Shown piece by piece: positions 1 through 5,463 of a stretch of 5,562 nt of DNA; the first letter of the stretch is position 1; each line of letters opens with the position of its first letter. The position numbers and the translations under genes are program-made. This stretch comes from DATIJJ01 sp035478255 (GTDB lineage Bacteria; Pseudomonadota; Gammaproteobacteria; DSM-16500). The stretch spans positions 1-5,562 of the forward strand of contig DATIJV010000105.1 of assembly GCA_035478255.1 (NCBI GenBank), written 5' to 3'. The notes beneath the pieces were generated by a model, which made no database searches, had not been told where the DNA came from, and was given only the letters and a program-made list of their open reading frames with translations.

Positions 1-37
1 GTAGGGTGGACAAAGGCTGCTTTTTGCCGTGTCCACC
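1..37. repeat. REP-like palindrome with GTAG foot
   Basis: The window opens with GTAG followed directly by a hairpin. GGTGGAC (5-11) pairs perfectly with GTCCACC (31-37), and an inner GGC (15-17) pairs with GCC (26-28) around a short T-rich loop. GTAG next to an imperfect palindrome is the known layout of REP elements mobilised by RAYT (REP-associated tyrosine) transposases, and GTAGGGTGG-type palindromes recur in many bacterial genomes. It sits just upstream of the kdsD operon, where it may form an RNA hairpin from upstream transcription or separate kdsD from the previous gene. No long T-run follows, so it is not a classic intrinsic terminator. It starts at the window edge, so a partner copy to the left cannot be excluded. 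Confidence 0.65.
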
Positions 38-51
38 ACCATATATATAAT
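24..51 (+). promoter_or_regulatory. Candidate sigma-70 promoter for the kdsD-lpt operon
   Basis: A perfect TATAAT lies at 46-51, and TTGCCG at 24-29 matches the -35 consensus at 4 of 6 positions with a 16-base spacer. The -35 lies in the loop and inner stem of the REP-like palindrome. Transcription would begin near 57-58, only a few bases before the kdsD start codon at 62. The transcript would therefore be nearly leaderless and would lose most of the ribosome binding site at 53-57. Either this promoter is not used or kdsD is normally translated from longer upstream transcripts. The run is alternating AT, so a chance match is quite possible. Confidence 0.35.
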
Positions 52-52
52 T

Positions 53-57
53 GAGGG
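53..57 (+). promoter_or_regulatory. Ribosome binding site fixing the kdsD start
   Basis: GAGGG lies 4 bases before the ATG at 62. It supports that ATG over the in-frame GTG at 29, which falls inside the REP-like hairpin and has no purine-rich sequence at a suitable distance. Confidence 0.7.
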
Positions 58-61
58 TTTT

Positions 62-1036
62 ATGCAAGACATTGAAAAAATATGTAAATTAGGCCAGGCT
101 GTCATTGAAGCCGAAGCTGCTGCTATCCACTCCCTCGCCTCGCGCATTAATACAGATTTTGCCAAAGCCTGTCAGTATCTTTTAACCAGTGCTGGGCGAA
201 TCATTGTCATGGGCATGGGTAAATCCGGCCATATTGGCAAAAAAATCGCAGCCACTTTCGCCAGCACCGGAAGCCCCGCTTTCTTTATTCATCCAGGTGA
301 AGCCAAGCACGGTGACTTTGGCATGATTACCCAAGAAGATGTTTTATTGATAATTTCCAATTCAGGTGAAACCGATGAAATCCTCGCGATTCTACCTTTC
401 ATCAAACGTTTAGATCTTCCCTTAATCACTTTGACGGGAAATCCGCATTCTACTCTTGCAAAAGCCGCAAAAATCAACATCGATGTCAGCGTTGAAAAAG
501 AAGCCTGTCCTTTAGGTTTGGCTCCCACTTCGAGCACCACAGCCGCTCTGGTCATGGGTGATGCACTGGCGATTTCTTTATTGGAACGGCGCGGTTTTAC
601 AGCAGAAGATTTTGCTTTATCTCATCCAGGCGGCGCCTTAGGTCGTCGATTATTATTGCGGGTCGATGAACTCATGCATACTGGTAATGCTCTTCCCAAA
701 GTCGATTTTAATGCTTTTCTCAAAACAGCTTTGGTAGAGATGACACAAAAAAAATTAGGCATGACAACAATCGTCAATCAAAATAATGAATTAACCGGTA
801 TTTTCACCGATGGTGATGTTCGCCGTGCATTCGACAATAATGCAGACATTCATCACACCATCATTCAAGATATCATGACAAAAAATCCGAAAATTATTTC
901 TCCAGATACATTAGCCGCCGAAGCATTACATATTATGGAATCGCATAAAATTACCGCTTTAATCGTCACCAATGAGCAAAATCATCCGGTTGGCGTAGTC
1001 CATTTACATGATATTTTGCGCGCAGGTGTCATGTAA
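62..1036 (+). CDS. kdsD: D-arabinose 5-phosphate isomerase KdsD
   Basis: This cytoplasmic enzyme interconverts D-ribulose 5-phosphate and D-arabinose 5-phosphate, the first committed step towards the LPS sugar Kdo. The 324-residue product has an N-terminal SIS (sugar isomerase) domain, with GMGKSGHIG at about 51-59, SNSGETDE at 99-106 and KEACPLGLAPTSSTT at 146-160, and two C-terminal CBS domains (about 205-265 and 270-324). Residues aligned with those described as important in E. coli KdsD (K59, E111, E152, H193) are all present as K54, E106, E147 and H188. The ATG at 62 is chosen because GAGGG precedes it and the family N-terminus fits. The upstream GTG would add 11 unconserved residues. 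It is the first gene of the Kdo/Lpt operon, and its stop overlaps the kdsC start (TAATG). Length and domain order are normal. The SIS-CBS architecture, the KdsD-like sequence and the kdsC neighbour all support KdsD; a GutQ-type paralogue is the main alternative. Confidence 0.96.
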   Translation: MQDIEKICKLGQAVIEAEAAAIHSLASRINTDFAKACQYLLTSAGRIIVMGMGKSGHIGKKIAATFASTGSPAFFIHPGEAKHGDFGMITQEDVLLIISNSGETDEILAILPFIKRLDLPLITLTGNPHSTLAKAAKINIDVSVEKEACPLGLAPTSSTTAALVMGDALAISLLERRGFTAEDFALSHPGGALGRRLLLRVDELMHTGNALPKVDFNAFLKTALVEMTQKKLGMTTIVNQNNELTGIFTDGDVRRAFDNNADIHHTIIQDIMTKNPKIISPDTLAAEALHIMESHKITALIVTNEQNHPVGVVHLHDILRAGVM

Positions 1037-1563
1037 TGGAAAATCTTCTCAAAGAAAAAGCCAGCAAAATTCGATTGCTCATTTCTGATGTAGATGGTGT
1101 ACTGACGAGCGGTACATTATTTTATGGCCCGATGGGTTCCGAGATGAAAGATTTTTCTGTTTACGATGGATTTGGCATGAAATTATTGCAGCAATCCGGC
1201 GTGCATCTTGCCATCATTACTGCAAAAAAATCAGAAGCAGTTGCAGTACGCATGCAAGATTTACATATTGAACACGTTTACCAAGGACAGTCCAACAAAT
1301 TAATGGCTTATGAAGATTTAAAACAAAAATTAAATCTGGATGATGCAGAAATTGCTTATATTGCAGATGATTTACCGGACCTTCCTTTACTGCGCCGCGT
1401 GGGTCTTCCTGTTTCCGTACCCAATGCGCCGCAAATTATTCATGAACACGTAGTTTTCGTCACAAAAGCATATGGCGGCAAAGGTGCAGTCCGTGAATTA
1501 TGTGAGATCATTATGAAGGCGCAAGGAACTTATCAATCCATCATTGAAAGTTATTTGATATGA
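1036..1563 (+). CDS. kdsC: 3-deoxy-D-manno-octulosonate 8-phosphate phosphatase KdsC
   Basis: This enzyme removes the phosphate from Kdo 8-phosphate to release Kdo, which is then activated by CMP-Kdo synthetase. The 175-residue product is a capless HAD phosphatase of the usual KdsC length, and the family normally works as a tetramer. Motif I is DVDGVLT with nucleophile D18 and acid D20, motif II is T62, motif III is K88 in QGQSNK, and motif IV is DDLPD at 111-115. The C-terminal GGKGAVREL segment, which reaches into the neighbouring active site in this family, is present. Two positions differ from the E. coli protein as recalled: the glycine before the motif IV aspartates is Ala110, and the GR after the motif II threonine is Ala63-Lys64. 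The catalytic acids remain, so activity is expected. It overlaps kdsD by one base, with AGGTG at 1024-1028 as ribosome binding site, and overlaps lptC by ATGA. Confidence 0.95.
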   Translation: MENLLKEKASKIRLLISDVDGVLTSGTLFYGPMGSEMKDFSVYDGFGMKLLQQSGVHLAIITAKKSEAVAVRMQDLHIEHVYQGQSNKLMAYEDLKQKLNLDDAEIAYIADDLPDLPLLRRVGLPVSVPNAPQIIHEHVVFVTKAYGGKGAVRELCEIIMKAQGTYQSIIESYLI

Positions 1564-2135
1564 ATATTTTTTCTTTTAAAAATTCGACGACCACTTTGTT
1601 ATTTTTTATAGCATTTTGCTTAAGCGCATGGTCAATTTTACTGTCCCGTCAATCAGAACCATTGACAACTCATACAGATTCCAATGAACCTGATGCTTAT
1701 ATGGAAAATATTGTCGCGACCATGATGAATAAACAAGGTTCGCCTTCTCTAAAAATTGAAGCGCCTAAAATGATTCATTATGCAGAAGAAGATACAACAC
1801 ATATTAATTATCCGCATGTGACGATATATCGACAATCCCCTGAACCTTGGTACATTAATTCTGATACAGCAGATGCATTAAATGGCACAGAACAAATTGT
1901 ATTTTCAAATAACGTAGTGATTCATCATCCAGCCGACATTGAAAATCCCAATACTACGATGAAAACAACTTCATTAAGCGTATTTCCTGATAAACAGCAA
2001 GCCAGCACGAGCCGCCCTGTCACCATTACGCAGCCGGAGACAACCATTCGCGCCGTAGGCATGTTAGCAGATTTAAATGATGGAACAGTCAAATTGCTTT
2101 CAGAAGCTAAGGGTGACTATGTGCCAACTTCCTAG
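1560..2135 (+). CDS. lptC: LPS export protein LptC, inner-membrane anchored
   Basis: LptC joins the inner-membrane LptB2FG extractor to the periplasmic LptA bridge and hands LPS across. The 191-residue product matches the usual length and layout: a short cytoplasmic N-terminus, one membrane helix at about 11-29 without a signal-peptidase site, then a periplasmic beta-rich OstA/LptC domain. The C-terminal stretch (GMLADLNDGTVKLLSEAKG, near 167-185) resembles the typical LptC ending. Sequence identity in this family is low, so position between kdsC and lptA and the single anchor carry much of the assignment. The start overlaps the kdsC stop as ATGA and has only a weak purine-rich sequence upstream, which suggests translational coupling. 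Its 3' end overlaps the proposed lptA start by 17 bases. Confidence 0.92.
   Translation: MNIFSFKNSTTTLLFFIAFCLSAWSILLSRQSEPLTTHTDSNEPDAYMENIVATMMNKQGSPSLKIEAPKMIHYAEEDTTHINYPHVTIYRQSPEPWYINSDTADALNGTEQIVFSNNVVIHHPADIENPNTTMKTTSLSVFPDKQQASTSRPVTITQPETTIRAVGMLADLNDGTVKLLSEAKGDYVPTS
2109..2113 (+). promoter_or_regulatory. Ribosome binding site fixing the lptA start inside lptC
   Basis: AAGGG lies 5 bases before the ATG at 2119, within the last codons of lptC. It favours this start over the in-frame ATG at 2077, which would place a 14-residue polar stretch before the signal peptide. Confidence 0.65.
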
Positions 2136-2631
2136 AACTCATTTTTATGTATTTTGTTTTTTATTGATCATGCCTTTAAGCTTGTTTGCTCTTCAAGGTG
2201 ATGATCAGCAAATTATGCATATCAATTCAGATGCTTCTACTTTTAATTACAAAACAGGCACAAATATTTACGAAGGTCACGTGAAAATTGATCAGGGCAC
2301 AACGCATCTTACAGCGGACCGTGTTGTCACGACAAATAATGATAAACATAAAATAAAAGAAGCGATTGCCTATGGTTTGAATCAATTAGCAGAATATACT
2401 ACTTTACCTAAAGCGGGCGATGCTGAGTTACATGCAAAAGCGAAAGTTATTAAATTTTATCCGGCAACGTCACTGGTTTTTCTGGAAGGTGATGTTGTTG
2501 TCACACAAGGAAAAAATACTTTTCAAGGCCCCGTTATTATTTACAATATGAAAGACCAGGTGGTCACTGCACCACCATCGAAAACCGGGCGTTCCACAAT
2601 TATTATTGAGCCAAGCCAATTAACATCATGA
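2119..2631 (+). CDS. lptA: Periplasmic LPS transport bridge protein LptA
   Basis: LptA oligomerises into the periplasmic bridge that carries LPS from LptC to the outer-membrane LptDE complex. With the ATG at 2119 the product is 170 residues: a signal peptide at about 1-24 (hydrophobic FYVFCFLLIMPLSLF, cleavage probably after LFA), then an OstA-type beta-jellyroll domain. Recognisable elements are INSDASTFNYKTGTNIYEGHV, TTHLTADRVVT, an SLVFLEGDVVVTQG strand and a terminal EPSQL. E. coli LptA has the same VPSQL segment followed by a polar tail of roughly twenty residues. Here the protein ends two residues after it, so that tail is missing. The start overlaps lptC by 17 bases and the stop overlaps lptB as ATGA. 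The longer reading from 2077 would give 184 residues with a less typical signal peptide. Confidence 0.93.
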   Translation: MCQLPRTHFYVFCFLLIMPLSLFALQGDDQQIMHINSDASTFNYKTGTNIYEGHVKIDQGTTHLTADRVVTTNNDKHKIKEAIAYGLNQLAEYTTLPKAGDAELHAKAKVIKFYPATSLVFLEGDVVVTQGKNTFQGPVIIYNMKDQVVTAPPSKTGRSTIIIEPSQLTS

Positions 2632-3353
2632 GCACATTACGTATAGAAAAAATCAGCAAGAAATATAAAACACGACAGGCGGTCAAAGAAGTTTCGCTTC
2701 ATGTAAACCGCGGTGAAGTGGTTGGTTTACTCGGCCCCAATGGTGCGGGTAAAACCACTTGTTTTTATATGGTTGTCGGATTGATCGGTTGTGACAGCGG
2801 TAATATTTTTTTAAATGAACAAGATATTACAACGATGCCCGTACATCTTCGCGCACAACTTGGGATCAGTTATCTTCCCCAGGAAGCCTCTATTTTTCGA
2901 AAATTGACTGCTGCTGATAATATCATGGCAATTCTTGAACTGCGCAAAAATTTGAAAGAAGCCGCGCGCGAAGAAATTCTCAATCAGTTATTGGAAGAAT
3001 TTCATATCACCGATATACGAAATACGCTGGGGATCAGCTTATCAGGCGGTGAACGCCGCCGTGTTGAAATTGCACGAGCACTTGCGACTGATCCGAAGTT
3101 TATTTTACTGGATGAACCATTTGCGGGTATTGATCCTATTTCCGTTGTTGATGTTAAACGGATTATTACGCATTTGCGCACACGCAATATTGGCGTATTG
3201 ATTACAGACCATAATGTTCGCGAAACACTGGATATTTGTGAGCGTGCGTATATTGTGAATCAAGGTGAAGTGCTGCATCAGGGAACACCGCAAGATATTT
3301 TAAATAATAAGCAAGTCAGGGCTGTGTATTTAGGCGAAGATTTTAATCTATGA
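2628..3353 (+). CDS. lptB: LPS export ABC transporter ATPase LptB
   Basis: LptB is the cytoplasmic ATPase whose dimer, bound to LptF and LptG, powers LPS extraction from the inner membrane. The 241 residues equal the E. coli length. All ABC motifs are intact: Walker A GPNGAGKTT (36-44, K42), Q-loop YLPQEASIF with Q85 and F90, signature LSGGERRR (138-145), Walker B FILLDEP with D162 and catalytic E163, D-loop GIDP, and switch histidine H195 in TDHNVRE. The C-terminal AVYLGEDF ending is characteristic of LptB. LptF and LptG are not in the window and are normally encoded elsewhere. The start overlaps the lptA stop (ATGA) without a good ribosome binding site, so coupled translation is likely. The stop overlaps the next gene in the same way. 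Confidence 0.98.
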   Translation: MSTLRIEKISKKYKTRQAVKEVSLHVNRGEVVGLLGPNGAGKTTCFYMVVGLIGCDSGNIFLNEQDITTMPVHLRAQLGISYLPQEASIFRKLTAADNIMAILELRKNLKEAAREEILNQLLEEFHITDIRNTLGISLSGGERRRVEIARALATDPKFILLDEPFAGIDPISVVDVKRIITHLRTRNIGVLITDHNVRETLDICERAYIVNQGEVLHQGTPQDILNNKQVRAVYLGEDFNL

Positions 3354-3619
3354 TTAATGAGAAAATCACAGTCATCAATGTGTTGGGTTTACATACCCGG
3401 GCCGCTGCAAAATTGGTGGCAACAGCTTCAAAATTTGAAAGCAAAATTGAAATTCAAAAAAACAATCAATCGGCGAATTGTAAGAGCATCATGTCGATTA
3501 TTGTATTGGGTGCGACAAAGGGAACAATTTTGGATTTGATTATTTCAGGCGGAGATGAACAGGAAGCACGCGATACGATTAAAGAATTATTCAATAGCCG
3601 CTTTGGTGAAGCGGAATAA
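3350..3619 (+). CDS. ptsO: HPr-family phosphocarrier, probably NPr (PtsO)
   Basis: This small cytoplasmic phosphocarrier would relay phosphate from a PtsP- or PtsI-type enzyme I to EIIA proteins. The 89-residue product has the active-site loop GLHTRAAA with phosphorylatable His15 and Arg17, and Ala18 where enterobacterial HPr has proline. Ser46 lies in KSIMSI, resembling the site phosphorylated by HPr kinase/phosphorylase (HprK) in organisms that have that enzyme. The C-terminal ELFNSRFGE resembles the LFNSGFDE end of E. coli NPr, and the place downstream of lptB fits ptsO. Annotation pipelines may call it ptsH or generic HPr. The ATG overlaps the lptB stop as ATGA, so it belongs to the Lpt operon. 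The E. coli genes that normally intervene (rpoN, hpf, ptsN, rapZ) are missing here. Its carrier partners cannot be judged from the window. Confidence 0.88.
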   Translation: MINEKITVINVLGLHTRAAAKLVATASKFESKIEIQKNNQSANCKSIMSIIVLGATKGTILDLIISGGDEQEARDTIKELFNSRFGEAE

Positions 3620-3626
3620 AGTATTT

Positions 3627-4961
3627 TCAATCGCCCGCAACCATCATGCTTTCAATTAAAATCGAACCTGTTTGAATATTACCGCGTTTATCTACATCAG
3701 TTCCCACTTCAATAATACGCCTATACAGATCGCGCAGATTTCCTGCAATCGTGATTTCCTGGACCGGATATTGAATTTCGCCGCCCTCCACCCAAAATCC
3801 ACTCGCGCCGCGTGAATAATCTCCTGTCACAAGATTGACTCCCTGCCCCATTAAATCCGTCACCAGCAATCCGGTATCCATAGTCTTCAATAAAGCCGCT
3901 AAATCTTTTGTACCCGTATTGATAAATAAATTATGCACGCCGCCCGCATTTCCAGTAGTTTGCATGCCTAATTTTCTCGCGGAATATACACTGAGAGCGT
4001 AACTTCGCAGAATTCCATTCTCAATAAAAATATTGGGTCGAGTCGCCACGCCATTTTCATCAAACGGCGCGCTGCCTAATGATTTTAATAAATGCGGACG
4101 CTCATCTATTTGTATATGCGCAGGAAAAACAGGTTGATCGAGACAGTCCAATAAAAACGAAGATTTTCTGTAAAGATTGCTTCCTGAAATCGCGCTCACA
4201 AAATGCCCTAAAAAACCACGCGCTTCTTCAGCCGCAAAAATCACGGGAACTTTGCGAGTAGAAAGACGTGCCGCTCCCAGACGGCGCACAGTTTTTTCTG
4301 CAGCCGTACGAGCAACCCATTCAATGGATTCAAGCATCGCGGGATCACAGGATAGCGTATAGCTATAATCTCGCTGCATTTCATCTTCTCCGCCTGCCAC
4401 CAATGCACAACTAATATCATGACGGGTCGCATGATAAGCTCCCATAAACCCATGAGAATTGCCGTAAACATGTGAGCCTTGGGTCGTGGAAAGTGAAGCT
4501 CCTTCGGAATTTTGGATGCGCTTATCTTCGGAAAGTGCCATATTTTCGCATTGTTTGGTTATTTCAATGGCTTGCTCGACAGAAATATCCCAAGGAAAGG
4601 ATAAATTTAACTCTGGATAATTGAAGGCAAGCAAGTCTTTTTCAGCCAGCCCTCCGTAAATATCTTTATCGCCAAAACGCGCGATATTGCAAGCGGCAGC
4701 TACCGCAGATTGAATAGCGTCAAAGCGTAAGTCTGATAAACTGGCCGACCCTGTTCGATGTCCAAAATAAACCGTAATATCGACAATTTTATCCTGGTTA
4801 TATTCCACAGATTCTACCTCACCTAAGCGAGAAGTAACGGAAAACCCTTTATTTAAACCAATATCAACTTCGGCACTGCTTGCTCCCTGCCTGGCGGCTT
4901 CTTTTAAAATATCTGCCGCCACATTTTTTACGTATTCAGGATTGTTCCAAACTTCTAACAT
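3627..4961 (-). CDS. pmbA: TldE/PmbA subunit of the TldD-TldE metalloprotease
   Basis: PmbA (TldE) pairs with TldD in a cytoplasmic protease known in E. coli to process microcin B17 precursor and help degrade the antitoxin CcdA. The zinc site HExxxH belongs to TldD; this 444-residue protein lacks it, as expected for TldE. Length is close to the roughly 450 residues of E. coli PmbA. Strongly matching segments are GHFVSAISGSNLYRKSSFLLD, PHLLKSLGSAPFDENGV, YSARKLGMQTTGNAGGVHN, and at about 363-409 the run containing LMGQGVNLVTGDYSRGASGFWVEGGEIQYP. The ATG at 4961 follows an AGAGAG purine tract at a good distance. It is monocistronic here and converges on ptsO with 7 bases between stops. tldD is not in the window. 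Its natural substrate in this organism is unknown; a role with ribosomally made peptides is possible but has no support nearby. Confidence 0.95.
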   Translation of the reverse strand: MLEVWNNPEYVKNVAADILKEAARQGASSAEVDIGLNKGFSVTSRLGEVESVEYNQDKIVDITVYFGHRTGSASLSDLRFDAIQSAVAAACNIARFGDKDIYGGLAEKDLLAFNYPELNLSFPWDISVEQAIEITKQCENMALSEDKRIQNSEGASLSTTQGSHVYGNSHGFMGAYHATRHDISCALVAGGEDEMQRDYSYTLSCDPAMLESIEWVARTAAEKTVRRLGAARLSTRKVPVIFAAEEARGFLGHFVSAISGSNLYRKSSFLLDCLDQPVFPAHIQIDERPHLLKSLGSAPFDENGVATRPNIFIENGILRSYALSVYSARKLGMQTTGNAGGVHNLFINTGTKDLAALLKTMDTGLLVTDLMGQGVNLVTGDYSRGASGFWVEGGEIQYPVQEITIAGNLRDLYRRIIEVGTDVDKRGNIQTGSILIESMMVAGD

Positions 4962-4996
4962 AAATTTTTCTCTCTGTAGATATTCATTCCATAAAA

Positions 4997-5002
4997 TTTA
5001 TA
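4997..5002 (-). promoter_or_regulatory. Possible -10 box for pmbA
   Basis: On the minus strand these bases read TATAAA, five of six matching the -10 consensus. A start near 4990 would give a leader of about 29 bases containing the AGAGAG ribosome binding tract. The -35 region is poor (TTAAAG at best). This is a weak prediction resting on position in the divergent spacer. Confidence 0.35.
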
Positions 5003-5004
5003 GT
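4999..5004 (+). promoter_or_regulatory. Possible -10 box for the small exported-protein gene
   Basis: TATAGT matches five of six -10 bases and shares TATA with the pmbA candidate on the other strand. Transcription near 5011 would leave a leader of about 30 bases with GGAGA at 5029-5033. No convincing -35 is seen (TGTAGA at 4975-4980 with an 18-base spacer, 3 of 6), so an activator or an alternative sigma factor is possible. Confidence 0.4.
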
Positions 5005-5040
5005 ATCTTAGTAAGCGAACTTTAACATGGAGAAACGAAA

Positions 5041-5343
5041 ATGAAAAAACTTATTGCTTTATTAACTGGCGCTTGCCTGGCTACCTCTGTTGCTTTCGCT
5101 GAAGATACCCAGCAAGCTGCTCCAAACAAATCCGATGCAGTGATGCAACAATTAGCAGACAACACTTCTACAGCTCCTGCTGCGACGGGTGCTGCTAACC
5201 AGGACCAAGCTGCAGCTCCTGCTAAAAAAGCTAAAAAGCATCATATGGGAAAGAAGCATAAAAAGCACCACAAAAAAGCAATGGCTCCAGCCGGCGGTTC
5301 AACTGCCCCAGCTGCTGACGCAACTGCTCCTGCTTCAAACTAA
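5041..5343 (+). CDS. Small exported Lys/His- and Ala/Pro-rich protein, Asr-like in composition
   Basis: I do not recognise a specific family. The 100-residue product begins with a clear Sec signal peptide (MKK, hydrophobic LIALLTGACLATSVAF, cleavage after AFA at residue 20), so the mature part of about 80 residues should be periplasmic or secreted. It has no predicted fold: Ala/Pro/Thr/Gln-rich stretches surround a strongly basic block at about 62-80 with many lysines and five histidines (KKHHMGKKHKKHHKK). This composition recalls E. coli Asr, an exported acid-shock protein rich in Ala, Lys and His, but I claim no homology. Binding of acidic polymers, nucleic acid or metal through the block is a guess. 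Translation is well supported: GGAGA 7 bases before the ATG, a real signal peptide and a terminator directly after the stop. It stands alone, divergent from pmbA. Cys12 has Thr rather than Leu three positions before it, so a lipoprotein is less likely. Confidence 0.8.
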   Translation: MKKLIALLTGACLATSVAFAEDTQQAAPNKSDAVMQQLADNTSTAPAATGAANQDQAAAPAKKAKKHHMGKKHKKHHKKAMAPAGGSTAPAADATAPASN

Positions 5344-5346
5344 ATT

Positions 5347-5420
5347 AAAAGCGGTCTCGGTGTATACTTCGCGCAGTCATGTTAATGACTATGCGAAGAA
5401 ACATATAGAGGCCGCTTTTT
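5347..5420 (+). terminator. Intrinsic terminator with a nested second palindrome
   Basis: GCGGTCTC (5351-5358) pairs with GAGGCCGC (5408-5415) through seven canonical pairs and one G-U, flanked by AAAA before and TTTTT after, the usual layout of a Rho-independent terminator. The enclosed sequence is unusually long and carries its own hairpin: CTTCGC (5367-5372) with GCGAAG (5393-5398), and AGTCAT (5375-5380) with ATGACT (5385-5390) around GTTA. It begins 3 bases after the stop of the small exported-protein gene and should end its transcript. The A and T tracts on both sides could also let it work for minus-strand transcripts arriving from the right. Confidence 0.8.
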
Positions 5421-5463
5421 GAATTAACCTGAGTTATGGATAAGAACCCTTTTAAAACAAGTA

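Noticed and set aside
29..61. In-frame GTG at 29 as an earlier kdsD start
   Set aside because: It lies inside the REP-like hairpin, has no ribosome binding site, and adds 11 residues unlike KdsD N-termini. GAGGG before the ATG at 62 fits better.
289..555. Minus-strand open frame inside kdsD
   Set aside because: It is antisense to the highly conserved SIS domain and shows no family features; open by chance.
1525..1560. GGAACTT at 1525-1531, identical to a sigma-E -35 box, just before lptC
   Set aside because: Sigma-E is known to drive an lptA promoter in E. coli, but no TCTGA/TCAAA-like -10 follows at 15-17 bases and the site encodes kdsC residues, so a chance match is likely.
2077..2118. 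In-frame ATG at 2077 as the lptA start
   Set aside because: It would put polar residues ahead of the signal peptide. The ATG at 2119 has AAGGG at proper spacing and gives a normal signal peptide.
3002..3293. Minus-strand open frames antisense to lptB
   Set aside because: They mirror the conserved signature and Walker B region of lptB and have no recognisable domain.
4079..4362. Plus-strand open frames antisense to pmbA
   Set aside because: They lie entirely within the conserved pmbA coding region, are basic and low in structure, and have no translation signals.
5065..5076. Cys12 of the small exported protein as a lipoprotein site
   Set aside because: The preceding residues are Thr-Gly-Ala rather than Leu-Ser/Ala-Gly/Ala, and a better signal peptidase I site (AFA) follows at residue 20.
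5189..5422. Second plus-strand open frame overlapping the small exported-protein gene and its terminator
   Set aside because: It is a frame-shifted reading of the Ala/Lys-rich repeats and runs through the terminator hairpin; it has no ribosome binding site and no plausible protein features.
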